Source: Clostridium felsineum DSM 794
GTDB lineage: Bacteria; Bacillota; Clostridia; Clostridiales; Clostridiaceae
NCBI RefSeq assembly: GCF_002006355.2
Contig: NZ_CP096980.1
Coordinates: 3,844,001-3,908,000 of the forward strand
Direction of reading: 5' to 3'
Length of the DNA stretch: 64,000 bases
The notes below the pieces were generated by a model. It saw nothing but the letters and a program-made list of their open reading frames with translations. It had not been told where the DNA came from and made no database searches. The translations under genes were made by a program, and so were the position numbers. The stretch's first letter is position 1. The number at the start of each line of letters is the position of its first letter. Of the stretch, positions 57,449-64,000 are shown piece after piece.

Positions 57449-57494
57449 TACTATGTCTTAATTTAAACTATTCAAATTAATGTATTACTTTAAA

Positions 57495-58499
57495 CTATTT
57501 TGCAATTTTTGCAAAGTACTCTAAAGTTCTAACTAATTGTGAAGTGTATGACATTTCATTATCATACCAAGAAGCAGTTTTAACTAATTGTTGTCCTTCA
57601 ACTTCCATTACTCTAGTTTGAGTAGCATCAAATAATGAACCAAAGTTGATTCCGATAACGTCTGAAGAAACTATTTCATCTTCAGTGTATCCGAATGATT
57701 CATTAGCAGCTGCTTTCATTGCTGCATTGATTTCTTCTACTGTAACTTTAGTTTTTAAAGTTGAAACTAATTCAGTTATTGAACCAGTTATAACTGGAAC
57801 TCTTTGAGCACCACCGTCTAATTTACCTTTTAATTCAGGTATAACTTGACCTATAGCTTTAGCAGCACCAGTTGAGTTAGGGATTATGCTTCCAGCAGCA
57901 GCTCTTGCTCTTCTGAAATCTCCTTTTCTGTGTGGGCCGTCTAATGTATTTTGGTCATTAGTGTAAGCATGAACTGTAGTCATGAATCCTTTTTCTAATC
58001 CGAATTTATCGTTTAATACTTTAACCATTGGAGCTAAGCAGTTAGTTGTGCATGATGCACCTGATATAACTGTTTCTGTTCCATCAAGATCTGCATTGTT
58101 AACATTGAAAACTATTGTCTTTAAGTCGTTTCCAGCTGGAGCTGATATAACAACTTTCTTAGCGCCTGCTCTTACGTGAGCTTCTGCTTTTTCTTTCTTT
58201 GTAAAGAATCCAGTACATTCAAGAACAACGTCTATTCCAAGATCTCCCCAAGGTAATTTTTCAGGATCTGCTTCAGCAAAAACTTTAACTTCTTTTCCGT
58301 TTACTACGAAAGCTCCTTCTTTAACTTCGATTTCTCCATTAAATCTTCCTTGTGATGAATCATATTTAAATAAGTGTGCTAACATTTTTGCATCAGTTAA
58401 GTCGTTTATTGCAACAACTTCCAATCCAGGTACCTCAAGAATTCTTCTTAAAGCTAATCTTCCTATTCTTCCAAAACCATTAATAGCTATCTTTGCCAT
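57495..58499 (-). CDS. gap: Glyceraldehyde-3-phosphate dehydrogenase
   Basis: 334 aa. NAD-binding INGFGRIGRLALRR, catalytic Cys in SGASCTTNCLAP (about 150), ANNSTGAAKAIG-like PNSTGAAKAIG, and WYDNEMSY. ATG at 58499 after GGAGGTAGTTAGA; an upstream in-frame start would add 29 unrelated residues. First enzyme gene after cggR. Confidence 0.97.
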   Translation of the reverse strand: MAKIAINGFGRIGRLALRRILEVPGLEVVAINDLTDAKMLAHLFKYDSSQGRFNGEIEVKEGAFVVNGKEVKVFAEADPEKLPWGDLGIDVVLECTGFFTKKEKAEAHVRAGAKKVVISAPAGNDLKTIVFNVNNADLDGTETVISGASCTTNCLAPMVKVLNDKFGLEKGFMTTVHAYTNDQNTLDGPHRKGDFRRARAAAGSIIPNSTGAAKAIGQVIPELKGKLDGGAQRVPVITGSITELVSTLKTKVTVEEINAAMKAAANESFGYTEDEIVSSDVIGINFGSLFDATQTRVMEVEGQQLVKTASWYDNEMSYTSQLVRTLEYFAKIAK

Positions 58500-58641
58500 T
58501 CTAACTACCTCCAAAAATTTTTTAATATCTAAAATTATATCAAAAATATAATTATTAGCTGATAATATAAGCTGCCATAGACACACAAAACATTTTAATG
58601 CGTGAAAAAATATATATCTACAGCAAATAGATAATTTAATA

Positions 58642-59679
58642 TTAATTAGTGACTTTTAGTATTCTCATTATTTCTTTAGAGGTTCCCTCATCAGTTATAA
58701 GAACACTTCTTTTACTGCCACTTATTTGAGTTGCCACAATAGCTTCTGCTTTAGACTTGCTACCTGCAACCGCCACAATATTTTTAGCTTTTCTAATATC
58801 CTCTGTTTTTAATCCTAATGATGGAGTATGATAAACTACATTTCCTTCTTTGTCGAAATAATACCCAAAAGCTTCTGCAACAGATCCATTTCCCAATATA
58901 TGAGAAATTTCTTCATCACTTAAACCTCTTTTACTACTCATTTCGTCAGCTCTTCCAACTCCATAAATAATTATATCAGCTTTACGTATAGTATCAATTG
59001 CATTTTTTATGCTTTTTTCATTGATTATGGTACTTAAAGCTTCATTACTTAAATTATCTGGAACATGTATCAATTTATAGCTAGCACCCAATTTATCAGC
59101 AAAATTGGCAGCTAATGTATTAGCTTCTGTTTGCAAATTTCTTTCCATACCGCCTCTTGCTGGAACAACCACTGTATTCTGATATCTTGGTGAATAACTA
59201 TAATTATCGACAAGACTTTTCATTGTAGTACCACCACTAATTGCCACAATATCTCCATCTAGTATTATACTCTGTATGAATTTAGCAGCTGTTCTTCCAA
59301 TTTCATTCATAACTGTACTATCTTCATCAATATCGCCTGGCACTATTATAACTTTCTTTATATTAAGCTTCTCTTTTATAATTTCTTCAATTTCTGTTAA
59401 CCCTTTGAATTCTTTTATAAAATTTTTAAGCTTATCAATTATTTCTTCTCCATCTTTTGTAACTGACATTCCTGGATTACTTATATTTATAAGGTTTTGC
59501 TTTTTTAAAAAGCTTATCTCAGTTCTAACAACTCTTTCACCTATACCTATCTTATTAGCTAATATTCTTCTACCAATAGGTTGATTGTATTTTATAGTCC
59601 TTAGAATATCATATCTCTTTTCAAGCAACTCCATAAGCTCAGGAACAATTTTTTGCTGTAATTTTAAAATTTCATGCAT
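58642..59679 (-). CDS. cggR: Central glycolytic genes regulator (SorC/DeoR-like)
   Basis: 345 aa. N-terminal winged helix (GRRILANKIGIGERVVRTEISFLKKQNLI, about 36-64) and a C-terminal sugar-phosphate-binding domain (VAISGGTTMKSL, PARGGMERNLQTEAN, GVGRADEMSSKRGLSDEEI). In Bacillus, CggR represses the gap operon until fructose-1,6-bisphosphate rises. The same order, cggR-gap-pgk-tpi-gpm-eno, is kept here and an operator-like sequence lies at 59692-59730. Confidence 0.93.
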   Translation of the reverse strand: MHEILKLQQKIVPELMELLEKRYDILRTIKYNQPIGRRILANKIGIGERVVRTEISFLKKQNLINISNPGMSVTKDGEEIIDKLKNFIKEFKGLTEIEEIIKEKLNIKKVIIVPGDIDEDSTVMNEIGRTAAKFIQSIILDGDIVAISGGTTMKSLVDNYSYSPRYQNTVVVPARGGMERNLQTEANTLAANFADKLGASYKLIHVPDNLSNEALSTIINEKSIKNAIDTIRKADIIIYGVGRADEMSSKRGLSDEEISHILGNGSVAEAFGYYFDKEGNVVYHTPSLGLKTEDIRKAKNIVAVAGSKSKAEAIVATQISGSKRSVLITDEGTSKEIMRILKVTN

Positions 59680-59691
59680 TAAATCACCTCG

Positions 59692-59730
59692 CTGGACATA
59701 TAAAGTCCCAGCATCTTAATTCATGTCCCA
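59692..59730 (-). promoter_or_regulatory. CggR operator with cggR promoter
   Basis: On the minus strand, GGGACTTTATATGTCC fits GGGAC-N6-TGTC, preceded 14 nt earlier by a second GGGAC; this mirrors the tandem CggR box of Bacillus subtilis. A TATAAT box lies immediately upstream (59741-59736). Site overlaps the expected transcription start, fitting autorepression. Confidence 0.72.
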
Positions 59731-59762
59731 CTTATATTATAAAATAAAAAAAAAAATTTTTA

Positions 59763-59806
59763 AATAGTATTTATGAAAAAAATATATTTTTTTCATAAAT
59801 ACTATT
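59763..59806 (-). terminator. Terminator of rpoN
   Basis: 44-bp perfect inverted repeat beginning AATAGTATTTATGAAAAAAA, 14 nt after the rpoN stop, with T-rich flank; also borders the cggR promoter. Confidence 0.8.
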
Positions 59807-59819
59807 AGTTTAACACATT

Positions 59820-61211
59820 TTAATAACGTTTCCTTTTAGCAGATGATTTTATTCCTATCTCTTCTCTATATTTTGCTACAGTTCTTCTCGAAATATTCAT
59901 ACCTTTTTCCTTTAAAACTTCTGAAATTTTCTGATCTGACAGAGGACTTTCTTTCTCTTCCTTTGCAATCAATTCTTTAATTTCATTTTTTATTTTCTGT
60001 GTTGATAAATCTTCTTTATTAGCTTGATTAACTGATGTTGATATTCCCGTAGTAAACATGTCCCTTATTTTTAATAGACCTTTTGTATCAACATAAACAT
60101 ACTTTTCTCTTATAGCTCTACTTACAGTAGATTCATGAATCTCTAATTTCTCAGAAATATCTTTAAGTGTCATTGGTTTTAAATAATTAGTTATTCCATT
60201 AAAATAATCATTTTGGTATTTCAATATTTCATTTAAAACCTCATATAATGTACTTTTTCTTTGTTCTATACTTTTAAGCAAAAACATAGCACTATTAAGC
60301 TTTTCTTTTACATATTCAACATCCTTTTTATCATTTTCATTATTTAAAATATTTTTATAAGTACTATTTATCGATAATTTAGGAAGTGAACTATCATTCA
60401 TTATTACATAAAAATCATTGTCTATTTTTCTTATAAATGCGTCTGGAACTACATATTTAACTTCATCCCCTGTGTAGAAACCTCTTGATGGTTTAGGTTC
60501 AAGACTTTTTATATAATCTCCATATTCTTGTGCTTCTTTAGGGTCTATATTTAGCTCCTTAGCCATTAAACTATACTTATTTTCAGCTATATCAGCTAAA
60601 TGCTTATCCACTATTTCCATTAAGGTAATATCGTTTACATTTTTTCTTTTAATCTGTAATTTTAAACATTCTGATATATCTCTAGCACCTACACCGCTAG
60701 GATCTAAGGATTGTACTATCTCAAGTGCCTTTTCCACACTTTTTAAATTTTTGTGTAAATCCTGTGATATGTCTTCTATTGTATCTGGTAAATATCCGTT
60801 ACTATTTAGATTTTCTATTATATACTCACATATAGGTCTAGTATATCGGTCTATACTGATTTCCCCAAGCTGATCTAATAAATACTCTGTAAATGACTTT
60901 TTATTTCCGATAAAATTAAAAGGCGATACCTCCTCCTCTTCATTTCTATAGTGATAATTTTCATGAGTATAGTTATCAAAATCAAGATATTTTATAAACT
61001 CTTTATAATCTACTTTACTCATGTCCGACCTATATTCCTTATCATTTTGTCGCTCTTTTCCTTCTAAAAGAGGGTTTTCCTCTAATTCTCTCTTTATATA
61101 ATCATTTAATTCTATATTAGACATTTGAAGAAGTTTAATTGACATCTGCATTTGTTGAGTCATTACTAGTTTTTGCTGCTGAGTTAAATTCAATTCAAAA
61201 TTCAAATTCAT
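59820..61211 (-). CDS. rpoN: RNA polymerase sigma-54 factor
   Basis: 463 aa. N-terminal Gln-rich activator region (LTQQQKLVMTQQMQMSIKLLQMSNIEL), acidic middle, core-binding region (SLDPSGVGARDISECL), HTH and C-terminal RpoN box (ISRRTVAKYREE, near residue 450). ATG at 61211 after GGGTG. Directs transcription with enhancer-binding proteins; none is encoded in this window, and the local RtcB operon is WYL- rather than RtcR-controlled. Confidence 0.95.
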   Translation of the reverse strand: MNLNFELNLTQQQKLVMTQQMQMSIKLLQMSNIELNDYIKRELEENPLLEGKERQNDKEYRSDMSKVDYKEFIKYLDFDNYTHENYHYRNEEEEVSPFNFIGNKKSFTEYLLDQLGEISIDRYTRPICEYIIENLNSNGYLPDTIEDISQDLHKNLKSVEKALEIVQSLDPSGVGARDISECLKLQIKRKNVNDITLMEIVDKHLADIAENKYSLMAKELNIDPKEAQEYGDYIKSLEPKPSRGFYTGDEVKYVVPDAFIRKIDNDFYVIMNDSSLPKLSINSTYKNILNNENDKKDVEYVKEKLNSAMFLLKSIEQRKSTLYEVLNEILKYQNDYFNGITNYLKPMTLKDISEKLEIHESTVSRAIREKYVYVDTKGLLKIRDMFTTGISTSVNQANKEDLSTQKIKNEIKELIAKEEKESPLSDQKISEVLKEKGMNISRRTVAKYREEIGIKSSAKRKRY

Positions 61212-61533
61212 TTTTTTCACCCAAATTTTAATTATATATACAATCTATTAATCTAATTATATCATATCTAAATATCAATTATACATTAAATATTTTATAT
61301 TCTCTTATATAATATCATATTTTGCAAAAAAAAATATTTTTTTCATATTTATAATTATTTTACCATGAAAATTTTATAAAAATAAAAGGAGGAGCCTAAA
61401 ACCTTCTAGTGTTGCATTAAAGTAAATAATACTTGTTGACAAATATTATTGGAAAAAATTAATGATAAAAAAATAGACCAATTTGTGTTTTAATGGTTTT
61501 GACGAGAAACCAAACACAAGGAGGTCTATTTTT

Positions 61534-62637
61534 ATGTTCAAGATTAATAGTAAATTAGTTTTTCATAAATTAATAGAGGAAATTGGAGGAAGTTTTATTA
61601 CTAAAACTATAAATAAATATAATGGTGATTATAGGAGCCATCACTTTGACACAAGATCTCACATAAATTCGATGATTTACCTTAATATAAAAGGCTGCAG
61701 GAGTTTAAGAGAGGCTGAAGGTGAAATATCTGCAAATAAGAAACTAAAAAAACTTATCAATGTACCAAGTGTTTCACAGTTTTCACGCAAAAACGCTGCG
61801 CGTGATTATAGAATTTTTGAAGATATTTTCTATCATTTAGTTGATAAAGCTAAGAGAAGATTTGGAGACGTTAGGATTTTCAAAGATATTCCACCAATAA
61901 AAATAATAGATTCTACTGTAATATTAGTTGCTTTAAATCTAGCACCTCATCTAAAGATAGATGATAAAAGAGCAGCTATTAAAATCAGTACTCTTTTTAA
62001 TGGAGAGTTTCCAGAGAAGATAAATATTGTTAAAGGGCAAGTTAATGATAGAAAATGTATTGATGGTTTATTTGAGAACAAGAATGCTATCCATGTATTT
62101 GACAGAGGATATTATGATTATCGTTGGTATGATAAATTAACAGAACAAGGAATACAATTTGTTACAAGAGGAATAAAAAATGCAATCATTATGGAGGAAA
62201 GAATGCTAAGATCAAATCTTAGCGAAAATATTTATGATACTGAAGTTATCTTAGGCTCTACTCTAGGAGGCAATTTAACTTTTAAAAATTATAGAGAAAT
62301 AATGACTTTTGATGATGAAGGAGAACCTGTTACTTTTGTAACTAATATCTTTGATCTTCCTGCAGAAGATATAATAAAAATATATAAACATAGGTGGGAA
62401 ATAGAGCTATTTTTTAAGTGGATAAAACAAAACTTAAGGATAAAGAAATTTATAGGTTATAATGAAAATGCAGTGAGAATTCAGATATTTTCTGCTCTTA
62501 TATCTTATATGCTTATATATTTATGCTGTAAGGTTACTAAAGCTAAGTACTCCATGCTATTGTTAACACGATTTGTGAGAAGCAACTTATTGGAATTTTA
62601 TGACGAAGATATTTGTGAGTATTTCAGGACAGGCTAA
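61534..62637 (+). CDS. IS4-family DDE transposase
   Basis: About 367 aa. DDE residues in IIDSTVI, VFDRGYYDYRWYD and the Y-(2)-R-(3)-E-(6)-K signature YKHRWEIELFFKWIK. Start at the ATG 9-10 nt after AAGGAGG. The frame is intact and fills the element. Confidence 0.93.
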   Translation: MFKINSKLVFHKLIEEIGGSFITKTINKYNGDYRSHHFDTRSHINSMIYLNIKGCRSLREAEGEISANKKLKKLINVPSVSQFSRKNAARDYRIFEDIFYHLVDKAKRRFGDVRIFKDIPPIKIIDSTVILVALNLAPHLKIDDKRAAIKISTLFNGEFPEKINIVKGQVNDRKCIDGLFENKNAIHVFDRGYYDYRWYDKLTEQGIQFVTRGIKNAIIMEERMLRSNLSENIYDTEVILGSTLGGNLTFKNYREIMTFDDEGEPVTFVTNIFDLPAEDIIKIYKHRWEIELFFKWIKQNLRIKKFIGYNENAVRIQIFSALISYMLIYLCCKVTKAKYSMLLLTRFVRSNLLEFYDEDICEYFRTG

Positions 62638-62738
62638 TAAGCAGTTGCAAATATTTAAAATTTAATGATGTGGATAATGGGATAATTACAACTACTAAAT
62701 GGTATTTTTTTCTTTTTAAAATATAATAACCCAATATT

Positions 62739-62783
62739 AAAGGTAGTTATCGGATTTTATTATAATCCAATAACTACCTTTTT
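62739..62783 (+). terminator. Terminator inside the IS
   Basis: Stem AAGGTAGTTAT...ATAACTACCTT with GGATT/AATCC inner pairs followed by a T run; about 100 nt after the transposase stop. Confidence 0.8.
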
Positions 62784-62866
62784 AAATGTCAATAGTATTT
62801 TATTGTATTAATGCAACACTAGAAGCCTAAAACCCCACCTTCTATTTTGTTTAAGTTTAATTTGAC

Positions 62867-63036
62867 TCATTTAACAGCCTTAAGTATTTGCTGTTAATTA
62901 TTAGAACCGCAATACTTCTATAGCTGAACATTAAAACAATCACAAGTTCAAGCTCTATCTAAAGCAAAACTACCTAATGCAGAAGAAATTCTGTAGTTTC
63001 TATTGCCCAAATCAGCTATTTTCCACTGTTCTGCTA
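62867..63036 (-). pseudogene. Decayed ricin-type lectin module
   Basis: Beyond the stop of the lectin gene the minus strand still encodes SLAEQWKIADLGNRNYRISS, then ALGSFALD, stop, and NVQL-stop-KYCGSNN-stop-QQILKAVK, clearly a ricin-B repeat (compare EQWKIADLGNGSYKITSALS in the intact module). It is out of frame and has at least three nonsense codons, two of which fall at expected Trp positions. Confidence 0.8.
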
Positions 63037-63047
63037 AACTACGATTA

Positions 63048-64000
63048 TTACTTAACTGCTGCATTTACATCTGAAATTATCCATTGTTGAGTTCCTTTTC
63101 CCGAATAATTCCAAAGTTGAATATTAGCACTATCATATATTCCAGTAGTTTCTAATGCTAAACCACTTGCCTTACTTGTTATTTTATAAGTATTAGCACC
63201 TATTTTCTCAATATTCCATTGTTGACTATTTGCTCCTGAATATTGATATTGTTTAACATCACTACCTTGAGTGCTTACACCACCATCTAAGCTAAAATTA
63301 CTAAGTGCTGATGTGATTTTATAACTTCCATTTCCTAAATCTGTTATCTTCCATTGTTCTGATAATGCATTAACATCAACTAACTCTTCTATTTGTGCAC
63401 CACTTTGTGAACTATAATTTCTTACATTTAAAACTTTACCTGTACTTGAAGATATTATTTTATATGTTTTACTACTATCTATAACAGTTCCTGTAGTTGG
63501 TGTTGTATTTCCACCTGTACTTGGTGTTGTGCTTCCACCTGTACTTGGTGTTGTGTTTCCACCTGTACTTGGTGTTGTGTTTCCACCTGTACTTGGTGTT
63601 GTGTTTCCACCTGTACTTGGTGTTGTGTTTCCGCCTGTACTTGGTGTTGTGTTTGTTGCATTAATGTCTGAAATTATCCATTGCTGAGTTCCTTTTCCTG
63701 CATAATTCCAAAGTTGAATATTAGCACTATCATATATTCCAGTAGTTTCTAATGATAAACCACTTGCCTTACTTGTTATTTTATAAGTATTAGCACTTAT
63801 TTTTTCAATATTCCATTGCTGACTACTTGCTCCTGAATATTGGTATTGTTTAACATCACTACCTTGGGTACTTACACCACCATCTAAACTAAAATTACTA
63901 AGTGCTGATGTAATTTTATAACTTCCATTTCCTAAATCTGCTATCTTCCATTGTTCTGATAATGCACCAACATCAACTAACTCTTCTATTTGTGCACCAC
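63048..64000 (-). CDS. C-terminal part of a secreted protein with ricin-B lectin domains (runs off window)
   Basis: Open to the right edge; 317 codons seen. Two ricin-type beta-trefoil segments: GAQIEELVDVGALSEQWKIA, IQLWNYAGKGTQQWIISD, each with QxW repeats, separated by a T-P-S-T-G-G-N linker. It ends WIISDVNAAVK. Ricin-B modules bind galactose/xylan and are usually C-terminal to a glycosidase; I recall an endoglucanase with two such domains next to rpoN in C. acetobutylicum, so a catalytic domain probably lies outside the window. Confidence 0.85.
   Translation of the reverse strand, partial: GAQIEELVDVGALSEQWKIADLGNGSYKITSALSNFSLDGGVSTQGSDVKQYQYSGASSQQWNIEKISANTYKITSKASGLSLETTGIYDSANIQLWNYAGKGTQQWIISDINATNTTPSTGGNTTPSTGGNTTPSTGGNTTPSTGGNTTPSTGGSTTPSTGGNTTPTTGTVIDSSKTYKIISSSTGKVLNVRNYSSQSGAQIEELVDVNALSEQWKITDLGNGSYKITSALSNFSLDGGVSTQGSDVKQYQYSGANSQQWNIEKIGANTYKITSKASGLALETTGIYDSANIQLWNYSGKGTQQWIISDVNAAVK
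63489..63656 (-). repeat. Seven tandem 24-bp repeats encoding the linker
   Basis: Six near-identical units and one diverged unit, each encoding TPSTGGNT-type octapeptides, between the two lectin domains. The unit number is likely to vary by slippage. The reverse-frame Gln-rich ORF here is a by-product. Confidence 0.88.

Larger units (their letters stand above)
61404..62824 (+). mobile_element. Complete IS4-family insertion sequence
   Basis: 1421 bp. Ends are inverted repeats starting TTCTAGTGTTGCATTAA (17 bp exact). A 10-bp direct repeat GCCTAAAACC flanks the element (61394-61403 and 62825-62834), the target duplication. One transposase gene and an internal terminator at 62739-62783. Intact ends and frame suggest a recent, possibly active insertion. 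Confidence 0.95.

Noticed and set aside
59763..59806. 44-bp palindrome as a regulatory operator
   Set aside because: Position directly after the rpoN stop with T-rich flank fits a terminator better.
63489..63656. CRISPR-like array
   Set aside because: Tandem 24-bp units without spacers, in frame with a protein linker.
63479..63661. Gln/Val/Glu-rich 60-codon open frame
   Set aside because: It is an alternative frame of the 24-bp linker repeats of the lectin gene, which reads TPSTGGN in the true frame.

Overview
The window is AT-rich, uses AGGAGG-type ribosome binding sites with frequent GTG/TTG starts, and carries a rpoN-cggR-gap-pgk-tpiA-gpmI-eno-secG-rnr-smpB-ssrA block. It therefore looks like chromosome of a Clostridium. 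The encoded tmRNA tag DNENNLALAA and the gene order (an endoglucanase-type ricin-domain protein next to rpoN, then the glycolytic operon) resemble what I recall of the Clostridium acetobutylicum group. Genus is confident; the exact species is inference.

Layout. 0.1-9.7 kb: an RpiB-like isomerase whose catalytic Cys is replaced by Asp; a three-gene WYL regulator / WYL-RtcB fusion / unknown-protein operon (RNA repair or stress); and a two-component system with a membrane-anchored beta-lactamase-like serine hydrolase. 9.9-15.8 kb: hexuronate catabolism (GPH transporter, UxuB, UxuA, GntR regulator with two palindromic operators). 15.8-16.8 kb: a graveyard with a DUF4085-type pseudogene and a TPR-gene remnant. 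16.8-17.7 kb: a NapH-like ferredoxin membrane protein. 17.9-31.7 kb: a twelve-gene, one-direction biosynthetic operon with malonyl transferase, ketoreductase, ACP, dehydratase, ABC exporter, a 1060-aa GNAT-headed protein, a GcvT-like protein, a ketosynthase and chain-length factor fused in one polypeptide, a glycosyltransferase, a phosphopantetheinyl transferase and a thioesterase. With KR and DH but no enoyl reductase it is best read as a self-contained type II polyketide pathway for an exported, glycosylated polyene. An intact TPR gene at 33.7 kb lies in the same orientation as the 16.7 kb remnant, so the island sits between direct paralogous copies.

34.6-44.7 kb: accessory genes. These are a membrane-anchored sugar-isomerase-like protein and a TetR gene around a palindromic operator, an unknown 491-aa protein, FMN reductases, a CocE/NonD hydrolase with a divergent TetR and palindrome, a frameshifted gene, an Mrr-type restriction enzyme, and a LAGLIDADG endonuclease. 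44.7-45.3 kb: ssrA (tmRNA) interrupted in its T-loop by a 274-nt group I intron, followed by a cluster of three DnaA-box sequences. 45.6-48.6 kb: a secreted lipase and a secreted glycoside-hydrolase-like protein with a C-terminal carbohydrate-binding module. 48.8-61.2 kb: smpB, rnr, secG, eno, gpmI, tpiA, pgk, gap, cggR and rpoN, the conserved core. 61.4-62.8 kb: a complete IS4-family element with 10-bp target duplication, inserted in what looks like the terminator loop of the last gene. 63.0-64.0 kb: the 3' end of a ricin-B-lectin protein running off the window, with a decayed extra lectin module behind its stop codon.
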